DNA of 64,000 nt. Origin: an uncultured Halobacteriovorax sp. GTDB taxonomy: Bacteria; Bdellovibrionota; Bacteriovoracia; Bacteriovoracales; Bacteriovoracaceae. Within the stretch, counting starts at the first letter, position 1, and each line of letters starts with the position of its first letter. The stretch lies in assembly GCA_913061265.1 (NCBI GenBank), contig CAJXVS010000001.1, positions 248,001 through 312,000 on the forward strand, in the 5' to 3' direction. Shown here piece after piece: positions 26,807 to 35,642 of this stretch. Under the pieces are notes generated by a model. The model was given only the letters and a program-made list of their open reading frames with translations, was not told the DNA's origin and did not search any database. Position numbers and translations under genes: made by a program.

Positions 26807-27466
26807 CTATTTGGAATTGTGAGGGAGCCTAATAACGGAGATAATATGTCCGTCTTTTCTAAAAAACTTCCCCCTATAACTTGTATTAAAGGGCTTTAGT
26901 TTTGGATTCTCAGATATAAGTCTTAAAACAAATTCTCCCCTATCCATATCAAGGGCCTTAAGCTCTGCCTCCATAAAACCAAAGAACTCATGGCAAAGAG
27001 GAAAGATTAATTTATAAAGAGCTTCTTTAGCTGAGAACAAAACCGTATAGGCCGCGAGCTTATCACTAAAAAGTTTTAGGAAGGCCAAGTCTTTTTTAGT
27101 CGCCACCATTCTTTCGATAGTTGCCTCTTTCTTAGCTTCGATGATCTCTTCAACATCTATTCCTAAAGACCTTGAATGCTTTGTTGAATCAACAATGGCC
27201 AAGGCCATCTTCTTTGTATGACTAATGCTTCCCACTATATCAGTAGGCCAAAGAGGCTCTCTGTTCTCGCCTACTTTAAGAGAGTTTAATTCAAGCCCCA
27301 GTTTCTTAGAGGCCCTAAAGGCGCAGAGCCTACCGGCCACAAATTCTTTCTTTCTTGACTCAATGGCCTGCTCTAAGCTTTGCGGAATAAGATGATGATG
27401 TTCTTGAAAAAGAGATTCTTCTAAGGGTAAATCGATTTGGGAAAGAGCTCCGTATTCAAGCTCCAT
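26807..27466 (-). CDS. Sfp/EntD-type 4'-phosphopantetheinyl transferase
   Basis: A 219-aa protein that transfers phosphopantetheine from CoA to the Ser of carrier domains. EntD-type motifs are in order: SRKKEFVAGRLCAFRA (about 37-52), GSISHT (about 77-82), the Mg-binding GIDVEEI (about 100-106) and FSAKEALYK (about 144-152). It is encoded just upstream of the two synthetases and should activate their four T domains. It starts 2 bp after queE stops, so it is probably co-transcribed with queE. Confidence 0.93.
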   Translation of the reverse strand: MELEYGALSQIDLPLEESLFQEHHHLIPQSLEQAIESRKKEFVAGRLCAFRASKKLGLELNSLKVGENREPLWPTDIVGSISHTKKMALAIVDSTKHSRSLGIDVEEIIEAKKEATIERMVATKKDLAFLKLFSDKLAAYTVLFSAKEALYKLIFPLCHEFFGFMEAELKALDMDRGEFVLRLISENPKLKPFNTSYRGKFFRKDGHIISVIRLPHNSK

Positions 27467-27468
27467 GC

Positions 27469-28176
27469 TTAAACCTGTTTTTTATCTGGACCAAAGATCC
27501 ACTTATGTTGTTGCCCGATAACTCGAAAGGGCGCGCCTGATTCTTCATTCCACTTAATAATATCTTGAAAGCGCTGTTGAGGGAACTCTTCGTTTAGATT
27601 ATAAGCTGGGGTTAAAACCCAAGGAGTCAAAAAGATATCAGTGTTCTCTAAAACCCATTGATGGGCCATGAGAGCTGCTGAGAAATCGGCTTTATTTTCA
27701 ATGACTGATTTGATTTGAGATCGATTTCCGTATTGCTCTAAGACTCGTCTTATTAGCTGAGGGTTTGTGGCCACACCAGTTGAAGGAGTCTTAAAATCAA
27801 AAGAGATAAAGTCGATAAGGTCAAAGAGTTCATCAACAACTCTTGTTCCAGCGGCCTCAATATTGATCCAATAACCTTTTGCTTTTAACTCTTTAGCCAG
27901 TTCTAAAACGCGAGGAGTATGTTTTGGATGTAGAGGATCTCCACCAGTGATAGAGACTCTCTTAATGCTTCCCATTCTCCCCTGATATTCAACAGCGGCC
28001 ATGACTTCATTTAAGCTCATGACAGTTGAAGGATCAAAGTCCCACGTATCCATGCTATCGCAGTTTAAACAACCAACGGCGCAGCCTTGAAAACGGACGA
28101 AGACCTGTGAGGTACCAATATTGACACCCTCACCTTCGGAGGCCCTATAAATAGAGTTGATTAGAAAATCTTTCAT
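27469..28176 (-). CDS. queE: 7-carboxy-7-deazaguanine synthase, radical SAM
   Basis: QueE converts 6-carboxy-tetrahydropterin to 7-carboxy-7-deazaguanine in queuosine biosynthesis. The protein opens with the family N terminus (NSIYRASEGEG), then the radical-SAM cluster motif in GCAVGCLNCDSMDTWDF and TGGDPLHP. A longer frame starts with TTG at 28230, but ATG 28176 matches the usual QueE start and lies 10 nt after an extended -10, so I use it (235 aa). The tgt gene, acting later in the pathway, is at 45942. Coupling with the PPTase looks positional rather than functional. Confidence 0.9.
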   Translation of the reverse strand: MKDFLINSIYRASEGEGVNIGTSQVFVRFQGCAVGCLNCDSMDTWDFDPSTVMSLNEVMAAVEYQGRMGSIKRVSITGGDPLHPKHTPRVLELAKELKAKGYWINIEAAGTRVVDELFDLIDFISFDFKTPSTGVATNPQLIRRVLEQYGNRSQIKSVIENKADFSAALMAHQWVLENTDIFLTPWVLTPAYNLNEEFPQQRFQDIIKWNEESGAPFRVIGQQHKWIFGPDKKQV

Positions 28177-28186
28177 TACAGAATAT

Positions 28187-28195
28187 GATATAGCA
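28187..28195 (-). promoter_or_regulatory. Extended -10 for queE
   Basis: On the minus strand TG-C-TATATC ends 10 nt before the ATG at 28176. No Shine-Dalgarno sequence is present, so the transcript would have a leader of only about 3-5 nt. This supports the ATG rather than the upstream TTG as start. Confidence 0.4.
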
Positions 28196-28243
28196 GGCTT
28201 AGCAGGGTCATTTAAGACGCAATACGTCAATTACACGGTTTTT

Positions 28244-28624
28244 TTAGAGCTTACAGGACTCAAAGAGCTCATGATAAAAGTCTTTTACTTTAGAGGGCTG
28301 TAAATCAGGCCTCTGTCTCTTGATTAGCGCAATAATCTTCACGCTTTCATCTCTTAAATGTTCATCTTCCGAGAGGATAAGATCTTTAAAGACCACATCA
28401 TCTTTGATGCCCTGAAGTTCATTAGGCCTTAAGACTCCAAGGTCTATCAAGGCCTCTTCACTAAAATGCCCAAGCTCTCGCCTAGTGTTCTCTTCAAAGA
28501 AGAGTTGAATTCCCTGCGAGCAAGGCATGCTTGTACCTGTTGAACTCGGTGTACGCTTAGAGGAACTAGTCCCTGCGCAGCTTTGGATAAAGATAAATAG
28601 AAAACTTAATAGAAAGATTCTCAC
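28244..28624 (-). CDS. Small hypothetical lipoprotein, 126 aa
   Basis: A clear lipoprotein signal ends in the lipobox FIQSC-AG, followed by a Ser/Thr linker and a helical charged domain with two more Cys (MPCSQG and the terminal ESCKL). I recognise no family. The GTG start is preceded by AAGGA at short spacing. The gene is divergent from the 464-aa protein at 28717, and the shared upstream region holds an inverted repeat. Confidence 0.7.
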   Translation of the reverse strand: MRIFLLSFLFIFIQSCAGTSSSKRTPSSTGTSMPCSQGIQLFFEENTRRELGHFSEEALIDLGVLRPNELQGIKDDVVFKDLILSEDEHLRDESVKIIALIKRQRPDLQPSKVKDFYHELFESCKL

Positions 28625-28657
28625 AGGTCCTTATCGATCATTTAGGTGGACTTCTTG

Positions 28658-28684
28658 AGTAACCGTGAAAGGGACTCGGTTACT
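28658..28684. promoter_or_regulatory. Inverted repeat in a divergent promoter region
   Basis: AGTAACCG (28658-28665) and CGGTTACT (28677-28684) form a perfect 8-bp inverted repeat with an 11-bp spacer. It lies between the divergent lipoprotein and 464-aa genes, just upstream of a -10-like TATACC at 28701-28706. The spacing fits a dimeric regulator site, although a transcript hairpin is also possible. Confidence 0.4.
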
Positions 28685-28716
28685 AAGGGTTCTCTTCCTT
28701 TATACCGAAAAATGAG

Positions 28717-30111
28717 GTGGTGAAGCATCTAATCATAACTCTATTCTCTCTTGTCCTCATTCAAGGCCCCCTCATGGCCTCTGATCCGGTTCAATTTGAT
28801 AGGTTTGATATGAGTCACTTTGCTAAAGAGATCGACTTCGCTCTTGATTATACAAGTGTCACTATTCAAAACGGTCACCGGCTCAATAGAGAGATTGGTG
28901 AGCAGAATATTAGCGAGATTGATAATATCAAGATGGAGAAATACTTAAGAAGTGTTTTTGAAAGTTATATAGATCTCTATGAAAAAAGAATTGAAATCGA
29001 GAAGTCACATCTAAAGATCTTTAAAGACGCTTATAAGGCCGTCAATTATAAAGTCCTCCTAGAAGATTTTAAGGTCATGTATAAGAACATGAAGCTTGGG
29101 CTGAAAAAAAGAGGCGCTGGCTTTTGGATCGCCATGATGTGCGGGATTGTCAATGAGGCCATCTTTGATTTAATTGCATGGTCTATTAATCCTTGGCTTT
29201 TAAGCATCACTCTTTCAATCCCCTACAATGTCCTATGGGTATCGGGCTCTACTATCGTAGCAAAGCTTAATATGAAAAAGAGGTTGATCAAGGTTCTTGG
29301 AAGCGTAGAGAAATACAACGAGTATATAGAATACAGAAAAGGACTGGCCGATACCTTTCAGCGAAAGAACTTTGACCGTTATATTGTTCCTTTAAAGACA
29401 AAAGATGGTGAGATCTCAACTGTTGTCATTAATAAAAGAACCCTTTGGGAGAAGATCCTCTGGAAAATGGACTCTGAGACTAAGCTTGGATGGAAGTCTC
29501 TTATCAGAAAGGCAGGTTTAAAAGACGGCGCCGTTAATTATTTTAATGTGGTGGCCTTTTTAGAAACCAACTCCATTGATAACGCCTACCTTACTTCCGT
29601 CAGAAAGAGTCCCCTTGCTAAAAAAGCAAAGGTTGCTCTTATCCTTAATCATGTATTTTCAACCATGGATGAAGAGGTTCAGTTTAAGTTTAAAGATAAG
29701 TTTGCCAGTAGCTTTGTGACTTTAAATCAAAGCACAAGCTGGAAAGGCATGCGTTCTTGGACTAAACATATGCTCACCCTTAAAGATTGGGATAGCGTCA
29801 AAAAGGGACTTAACGAGCTACCTGAGTGGGTGGACGCAGGAGAGATTGAAGGTATCTGGAAGAACATCCTCTTGCCTCAGTACTCTGAATCTATTGGCAT
29901 TGGCTATTTTAAATACAGACGCCTCTTAGCAGAACTTGAAGAGATGAAGGCCTTTTACTTTGTTAGTGGAGAGAGCACCTGGAGTTTTGAAGTTTCTTCG
30001 CGCTTTATAAAGCACGCGCAAAAAGCGCTGACTGATGATAAGAACCCAGCTTGTTATAATTCTCATCAAAAGGTTTTGAAGTTCTTAGTTAATAAATTAA
30101 GCACGCCTTAA
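28717..30111 (+). CDS. Secreted or membrane-anchored hypothetical protein, 464 aa
   Basis: I do not recognise the family. It begins with a signal-like hydrophobic stretch (1-21, ending MAS) and has a central hydrophobic region at about 145-190 that could span the membrane twice. The remainder is charged and helical. Start choice is uncertain: GTG at 28717 and 28720 are both possible, and the ATG at 28712 opens only a three-codon frame. Its stop overlaps the convergent YiiX-like hydrolase stop by 4 bp. Confidence 0.65.
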   Translation: MVKHLIITLFSLVLIQGPLMASDPVQFDRFDMSHFAKEIDFALDYTSVTIQNGHRLNREIGEQNISEIDNIKMEKYLRSVFESYIDLYEKRIEIEKSHLKIFKDAYKAVNYKVLLEDFKVMYKNMKLGLKKRGAGFWIAMMCGIVNEAIFDLIAWSINPWLLSITLSIPYNVLWVSGSTIVAKLNMKKRLIKVLGSVEKYNEYIEYRKGLADTFQRKNFDRYIVPLKTKDGEISTVVINKRTLWEKILWKMDSETKLGWKSLIRKAGLKDGAVNYFNVVAFLETNSIDNAYLTSVRKSPLAKKAKVALILNHVFSTMDEEVQFKFKDKFASSFVTLNQSTSWKGMRSWTKHMLTLKDWDSVKKGLNELPEWVDAGEIEGIWKNILLPQYSESIGIGYFKYRRLLAELEEMKAFYFVSGESTWSFEVSSRFIKHAQKALTDDKNPACYNSHQKVLKFLVNKLSTP

Positions 30112-31631
30112 TCTAATAGGCTTAGATCAGGCTCTACAGTTCCACGAAGACCACTAAGATCCAACTCTGTTACACCTTCACCTTTTCTTGGAGACTCAAA
30201 ATAGAAAAGAAACTTAAGCTTTCTTTTCTCTGGTTTAGTTTCAAAGAATGATTCAACCAGATCATAGCCATACATAGCAGGAGTTCCTGCCACTACACTT
30301 TGAAACCAATCAAGCCCTTCTTTATTGACTCTTGAATCGGCCATATAAGAATAAAGGATAAGTTCCGTACAAACTAAGCGCCCGTAGGTTCTATTATCAA
30401 AATTATAATCATAAGGTTTACCAAAGTTACTAAAGGCCTCTTCAATGGCGAGGGCCCTATCTTTCCTTGATAAGAGCGGCGTGAAAGCGGCTACCCTATT
30501 TAAGGAGAGCGCCTTTTTAGTTGATGAGAGGATCACTCCAGGGGCCAAGGATTCTATGACAGTGTACTCGTCCTTTTGCCCTGCCTTCTCTACATATTTC
30601 TTAAATCCCTTAGGGAATCTTTCAATCATATAGCTGATAAAATCAAAGCAGTTCATGCCTTGTCTTTCGCATTTGGTATTAAAGACCAAGTTAGTCTCAT
30701 CATCTTTAGAATAGATCTCTTTCATTTTCTCAAAAGGTCCTAGGTACATTAAGCCATGAGACCAAGTTCCATTGAAGACTAGGTTTGTAAGACGACCATC
30801 TTGATTAACCACAGCAATATCTCCTGGGCCCATATGCTCTTCCATCTTTTTTAAATACTTAGGACCTAGGACATTCTTAGCAGGAAGAGCAAAGCGCCCA
30901 AGCCACGCGAGAGATCCTGCCTTAACTTTATAGAGGTACTTAGTTAAAATCCTATTCTTTAAAAGGGCATTTTTCTTTTGATAAAAGCTCTGTTGAGAAG
31001 AGATATAATTCTCAAGAAGTTCATGAATTAAAAAAGCAGACTTCTTAGACTTAAAGTTCTTAAGCCAGAATGAAAAGGGTCTAGGGTGATTTAAGAGCTC
31101 AGAGATCCTAGGATTTCTCATGCCTAAGAAGCCATTTCTTCCTTGGCGCCTAACCTTTCTCGTTGAGCCTTTAGCTACGGCCATCATAAGCCTATGAATA
31201 TAATCGACCGGAATCGACCCTAAGTTTTTATGTTCACTGATAACTCCAACAGCACCTGGGAAGTTTAATACTTCTGAGAAGAGTTTTGCTCCATGGGCGT
31301 GAAGAATGATCTTTGCCGTAAGGGCCTCTTGGATTTCAAGTTTTGTTGATCCCGCAATGATAACCTTCCCCTGAGTCATTCTTTCAAGTTCATCGAAGAC
31401 TTTCTTATAGTTACCTAGGTGTTCAATTAACTGATCCCGGTGCTCTATGGGGAGGACTAGTTTCTTTTCTAATTCACTTTGAAAAGCAGGAGCTAGAAAG
31501 TCTTTTTGAAAGCGGGTGTGAAGAGTTCTAAGCTCGCTATCAAGCTTAAAGAGATTGGCCTCACTGGCGTTAACAGAGAGATGGGTAAAGAACCCTAAAA
31601 GAATAAAAAGAACGATGCCCTTGAAACTCAC
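30108..31631 (-). CDS. Secreted YiiX/YebB-like permuted NlpC/P60 cysteine hydrolase
   Basis: The frame extends to a TTG at 31700, but GTG 31631 has GGAGG four bases upstream and begins a normal signal peptide ending near VNASEA, so I choose it (507 aa). The C-terminal half, from about residue 260, shows the permuted papain-like fold: GDIAVV, the catalytic His in WSHGLMYLG, FGKPYDYNFD and the catalytic Cys in LVCTELI. Such enzymes cleave amide or ester bonds in peptides or lipids. The N-terminal half is helical and unrecognised. The substrate is unknown; export suggests an envelope or external target. Confidence 0.8.
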   Translation of the reverse strand: MSFKGIVLFILLGFFTHLSVNASEANLFKLDSELRTLHTRFQKDFLAPAFQSELEKKLVLPIEHRDQLIEHLGNYKKVFDELERMTQGKVIIAGSTKLEIQEALTAKIILHAHGAKLFSEVLNFPGAVGVISEHKNLGSIPVDYIHRLMMAVAKGSTRKVRRQGRNGFLGMRNPRISELLNHPRPFSFWLKNFKSKKSAFLIHELLENYISSQQSFYQKKNALLKNRILTKYLYKVKAGSLAWLGRFALPAKNVLGPKYLKKMEEHMGPGDIAVVNQDGRLTNLVFNGTWSHGLMYLGPFEKMKEIYSKDDETNLVFNTKCERQGMNCFDFISYMIERFPKGFKKYVEKAGQKDEYTVIESLAPGVILSSTKKALSLNRVAAFTPLLSRKDRALAIEEAFSNFGKPYDYNFDNRTYGRLVCTELILYSYMADSRVNKEGLDWFQSVVAGTPAMYGYDLVESFFETKPEKRKLKFLFYFESPRKGEGVTELDLSGLRGTVEPDLSLLD

Positions 31632-31730
31632 TCTACCTCCGACTATGACTAGTAAGGTATAGAGTGCAAGGAAAGAGCCAGTTCTAAGTACTAAAATCAA
31701 GCACTTAGACTGGTAGTACTGTCTAGAATC

Positions 31731-32384
31731 CTAACGATAGTATGGATTCTCACCAGTGGAGTGATTGGTCACGTCCATCACGCCCTTAAACTGAGGAAAA
31801 TTCTGAAGAAGGATCTTCTCAACTCCATCCTTAACAGTCGTGCTCACCTGAGAGCAGCCCTGACAGCCTCCCCCAAAGTTGAGGTGAATATAATCATCTT
31901 TTAGATCAACAAGAGTCACATGACCCCCGTGAGCAGCAAGAGAAGGAGCTACTGAGTCTTCAAGGATCTTTCTGATTTGCTGACCAATTTCACCTTGAGC
32001 AGATTCAGAAACAAAGACTTCTTCTTTTGGAGCATTGCTTTTCGCTAGAAAGTCACTTGGAAAGAATTCAATTCCTCTATTCCAAAGCTCACGAATAACT
32101 TTTCCAACAGCGGCAGCAGACTCTTTAAGGTCTGCGCCCTCTTTAAACTTAACTCGCATAGAATCTTCGTTAGCAAAGACTTCAACGACGCCATTTAAAA
32201 GAAAGAGGCTCTCTAATAAGTGAGATCCTTTCGCTGCCTCAGCGCTTTGGCATAAGCACTTCTCGCCATCAATGATCTTTTCTGAAAGAGAAAAAAGGAC
32301 CATATTCGAAGAGGCTAATGAAGCTTGTATCTTAAGTTCTGGGCGTTGTTTTTTAAACGCTGAACGAATCTTGTCTAGTACCAT
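31731..32384 (-). CDS. Nfu-type Fe-S scaffold/carrier protein
   Basis: A 217-aa protein. The C-terminal NifU-like domain (about 138-217) has the cluster-binding CxxC in GGGCQGCSQVS. The N-terminal part (about 15-115) resembles the Nfu_N domain (LFLLNGVVEVFANEDSMRVKF). Nfu proteins deliver Fe-S clusters to client enzymes. The start overlaps the end of mrp by 32 bp, so the two Fe-S carriers are translated together. Confidence 0.88.
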   Translation of the reverse strand: MVLDKIRSAFKKQRPELKIQASLASSNMVLFSLSEKIIDGEKCLCQSAEAAKGSHLLESLFLLNGVVEVFANEDSMRVKFKEGADLKESAAAVGKVIRELWNRGIEFFPSDFLAKSNAPKEEVFVSESAQGEIGQQIRKILEDSVAPSLAAHGGHVTLVDLKDDYIHLNFGGGCQGCSQVSTTVKDGVEKILLQNFPQFKGVMDVTNHSTGENPYYR

Positions 32385-33444
32385 TTTCTAATCCCTTAAG
32401 TTTTGAGAATTTATAAATCCCAGTATTGTGACCATCACTAAAATGAATCGACATTCCATAACGCCCAACAAGTTGATGGCGGACAACTGAAATATCAGTA
32501 GCGATGCTCTCTTTAGTCAGGATTTGAACTCCTGTATTTTCGTCAATGCAATTAGCACATGGGCAAGCAAATCTTAGATCAAAGGTCTCATAGCTCGCAG
32601 GCTTCCCTTCTTCCCAGCTTACTTGCAGCTTACCGTTAACAACTTCAATTTCTTTTGGTTCTGAAGTTTCTAACTTAGCTTCAATCTGATTCGCGATAAC
32701 TTTATCAGCGAGATCAACGAATGCTTTAGCTGGTCCTTGACCTTTATGATGAGAAACGAGGTTAACCCCTTCGTCTCCACTGGCCATGATTTCTGGATCA
32801 AGAGGAATGCAACCAAGAAAAGGAACTCCCTCTTTAGTCGCTAAGCTCGCTCCCCCACCAGTTTTAAAGATAGGAGTGCTCTCACCACAATGCTTACAAT
32901 CAAAACCACTCATGTTCTCAACTATTCCAAGAATAGGAACATTAACAGTCTTAAACATATCAACGCCATTTCTTGAAATCTCTAGGGCCACTCTCTGTGG
33001 AGTTGTTACAATCACAGCTCCTGTAAGCCTGGCTTGCTGAGATAATGTTAATTGAATATCACCTGTCCCAGGAGGAAGATCGATTAAGAGGTAATCTAAC
33101 TCACCCCAAAGAACTCCTGAGAGAAATTGAGAAAGAGCGCGGATAGCAAGTGGGGCACGCATGATAACGGCCTTACCACTTGGATTCATCACACCCATAG
33201 AGATAAACTTTACCCCTTCTTTTTCAACGGGAACAATAAAGCCCCCCTGACCTGTTGGCTTATCGCTAGATCCTAAAAGACCTGGCTGACTTGGACCGTA
33301 AATATCTCCATCGATAACTCCGACAGAAAAGCCTTTTGCTTTTAATGCAAAGGCCAAGTTAGTAGTGACAGTTGATTTACCAACGCCGCCTTTTCCGGAA
33401 GCGACAGCAATAATATTTTTAATGGATTCTAGTCCTGGTTTCAT
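32353..33444 (-). CDS. mrp: Mrp/ApbC Fe-S carrier ATPase fused to DUF971
   Basis: A 363-aa protein. Residues about 8-260 are a deviant-Walker P-loop ATPase of the Mrp/Nbp35 family (GKGGVGKST, IDLPPGTGD) with the cluster-bridging Cys pair in GFDCKHCGE. A DUF971 domain at about 270-355 (FACPCANCIDE) is fused at the C terminus and adds more Cys. It loads or transfers Fe-S clusters. Overlap with nfu gives a two-gene Fe-S unit. Only a weak ribosome-binding site is seen. Confidence 0.92.
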   Translation of the reverse strand: MKPGLESIKNIIAVASGKGGVGKSTVTTNLAFALKAKGFSVGVIDGDIYGPSQPGLLGSSDKPTGQGGFIVPVEKEGVKFISMGVMNPSGKAVIMRAPLAIRALSQFLSGVLWGELDYLLIDLPPGTGDIQLTLSQQARLTGAVIVTTPQRVALEISRNGVDMFKTVNVPILGIVENMSGFDCKHCGESTPIFKTGGGASLATKEGVPFLGCIPLDPEIMASGDEGVNLVSHHKGQGPAKAFVDLADKVIANQIEAKLETSEPKEIEVVNGKLQVSWEEGKPASYETFDLRFACPCANCIDENTGVQILTKESIATDISVVRHQLVGRYGMSIHFSDGHNTGIYKFSKLKGLENGTRQDSFSV

Positions 33445-33517
33445 AGGCGTTTTCTCGATTATTTATATTAATAATTAGGGGGTGTTTTTATCAAATTTCA
33501 GACTATGCTTCAAGAGC

Positions 33518-34423
33518 TTAGGAGCGATGAAAGCCAGCTTTAAGTCCATTTTCAATGGCCTTGTCTAACTTTAGTTGATCCATTCCTTGAATCTTGAGGG
33601 CCCTTTGATGCTCCTCAGAAGAGCTGACCTGGGAGAAAAAGGTATTGTCTGTATTTAAACAGGCCTTTACGCCTAGCTCTAACCACTTCCCAATAGGATG
33701 TTCTTCATGGCTAGAAATGACACCACACTGAAGGTTTGAAGTTGGGCAAGCTTCTATCACGATCTTCTTATCTAGAACCAACTGAGTCGCTTCTTCACTT
33801 TCAAGTAAAGTTACACCATGACCAATTCTTTGAGCATGAAGTTTTTCAATGGCCGTAATGATCTCTTGGGGGCTTCTTCCCTCTGAGGCATGGACCGTTC
33901 TTCCCATTCCATAATCAGCGGCCATAGAGAAAGCTTTTGAATAGTCTTCTAAACAAAACTTCTGTCCACTAGTTGGACCGCCAGCTAAATCAAGGGCGAC
34001 AACACCTTTTCTCTTTTTAGACATTTTAGCGAATGATTCAATAAGCTTAGGATCATCACCGTAAAGCCCACAAAGAATAAGCCCGGCTTTTCCATCAAGC
34101 CCCTCTAGGGCGGCGTCAATGACTTCTTCAAGTTTAAGCCCAAGATCCAAATGAAGATGAGGACCAAACCTCACTTCTAAAAGGTCCACTCCATCTTCAA
34201 GAGCGTCTTCACAGATCTCTCTAGCAACGCGGGTGATATTCTTTTTGTTTTGTAAAAGAGAAAGAGTAAAGCCGAAATAGGAGAGCGCCGAATGAAGGTC
34301 CATATGGGGCTTAAAATATAAGTCCTTAGGAACCTCTAAACCTAGCTCCAGGGCCAAGTCGTTAACTGTAGATACCCTTAAAGATCCATCTAAATGGCGG
34401 TGCAAGTCGGCTCGTTTTTTCAT
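33518..34423 (-). CDS. add: Adenosine deaminase-family enzyme
   Basis: The open frame begins with TTG at 34444, but ATG 34423 starts directly on the family N terminus (KKRADLHRHLDGS), so I use it (301 aa). Metal and catalytic residues are present: HRH at the start, His in TVHASEG with the catalytic Glu, RIGHG and the Asp in NTDN. It deaminates adenosine or a related purine nucleoside. It is somewhat shorter than E. coli Add, so adenine or another aminopurine substrate is possible. Confidence 0.88.
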   Translation of the reverse strand: MKKRADLHRHLDGSLRVSTVNDLALELGLEVPKDLYFKPHMDLHSALSYFGFTLSLLQNKKNITRVAREICEDALEDGVDLLEVRFGPHLHLDLGLKLEEVIDAALEGLDGKAGLILCGLYGDDPKLIESFAKMSKKRKGVVALDLAGGPTSGQKFCLEDYSKAFSMAADYGMGRTVHASEGRSPQEIITAIEKLHAQRIGHGVTLLESEEATQLVLDKKIVIEACPTSNLQCGVISSHEEHPIGKWLELGVKACLNTDNTFFSQVSSSEEHQRALKIQGMDQLKLDKAIENGLKAGFHRS

Positions 34424-34505
34424 GCCACAGCCTAGCAAAGGCAATTCGTCTTATCTACCGCTACGCACCATTTCAATTAACTTGGTGCCCTGATAAGCTC
34501 CCTCC

Positions 34506-35642
34506 ATGAAAATGGCGCAACTTATTATATTCCTCATGCTCCTAAGCCCAGCGCTTCAAGCAAAGAGTTTAGAGGTCATCATCAATGCTCCTTTTAATAC
34601 TCCTTCAAAACAAAAGGTTTATTTAACAGGTGAGATACCAGGACATTGCTCATGGCAGGTTAAATGCTTAGAGCTAAAAGAGATCTTTCCTAGTGTCTAC
34701 CGAACGGTCCTAGATCTTCATGACTCAACAGAGCAAGTTCAAATTAAGATAACAAAAGGATCTTGGTCCACTCAAGCTACAAGTTCTAGTGGCAGAATCT
34801 ATCCCAATAAAAAAATTGAAACGATAATAGAGCATAGCCGCACGATCGTTACTATCGCCAATTGGTCAGATCAAGAAAGACTAGGAATAAAGGGCGCTCT
34901 AAAAGAATTTAAAAACTTTAAAGCTTCCCCCTTAAAGGGCACAAAAGATGTTTGGATTTGGCTTCCCCCTAGTTATGAAAGTCAGCCTCACAAGAGATAC
35001 CCAGTCATTTATATGCATGATGGTCAAAATGTTTTTAACCCTCTCCTTGCAAGTTTTGGCAATGAGTGGTCAGTGGATGAAGTGCTTAGCGATTTAATCT
35101 CAAAAAAGAAAGTAAGAGAGGCCATTGTTGTGGCCTCAAGCAGTAGTCCTAATAATAGAAATGGTGAGTATACTTTTAACAGAGAAGGAAACCTCTATGG
35201 TCAGTTCTTAGTAGAAAATCTAAAACCCTTTATAGATTCAAGCTTTAGAACTTTAAGATCAAGAAAGAATACTTTCTTAATGGGCTCTTCGATGGGAGCT
35301 CTTATTTCTTTTACTCTTCTTTTAAAACATCCTGATACTTTCTCTAAGGCCGCTGGACTCTCCTTTCCTCCTTTTGCTCACGATGATAATCTCTTTCATT
35401 GGCTTGAAACGATTGATCTTCCGACACAAAAGGTCGAGTTCTATTTAGATCATGGAACAGTCGGACAAGATGGAACCTATCTAGAGCATGTCCTACGTTT
35501 TATTGAAGTTTTAAGTCTTAAAGGATTTTCAAGAGAATCACTAAAGTACGAAGTCTTTCCCTATGCTGATCACACGGAACTTGATTGGGCACGGAGAGTG
35601 CACCACCCACTTCAGTTTTTGTTAAAACGGAATTCTATTTAA
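34506..35642 (+). CDS. Secreted esterase of the enterochelin-esterase/esterase D family
   Basis: A 378-aa protein: signal peptide (1-19), an N-terminal beta-sandwich region (about 22-120) resembling carbohydrate-binding or isoamylase-N-like modules, then a PF00756-type alpha/beta hydrolase (about 135-375). The opening RYPVIYMHDGQNVF, nucleophile Ser in GSSMGA, Asp in LDHGTVG and His in YADHTELDWARR form a credible catalytic set. It probably cleaves esters of sugars, siderophores or lipids outside the cytoplasm. Its end overlaps the convergent 162-aa gene by 8 bp. Confidence 0.82.
   Translation: MKMAQLIIFLMLLSPALQAKSLEVIINAPFNTPSKQKVYLTGEIPGHCSWQVKCLELKEIFPSVYRTVLDLHDSTEQVQIKITKGSWSTQATSSSGRIYPNKKIETIIEHSRTIVTIANWSDQERLGIKGALKEFKNFKASPLKGTKDVWIWLPPSYESQPHKRYPVIYMHDGQNVFNPLLASFGNEWSVDEVLSDLISKKKVREAIVVASSSSPNNRNGEYTFNREGNLYGQFLVENLKPFIDSSFRTLRSRKNTFLMGSSMGALISFTLLLKHPDTFSKAAGLSFPPFAHDDNLFHWLETIDLPTQKVEFYLDHGTVGQDGTYLEHVLRFIEVLSLKGFSRESLKYEVFPYADHTELDWARRVHHPLQFLLKRNSI

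Noticed and set aside
31632-31700. TTG 31700 as the start of the YiiX-like hydrolase
   Set aside because: GTG 31631 has GGAGG at suitable spacing and gives a normal signal peptide.
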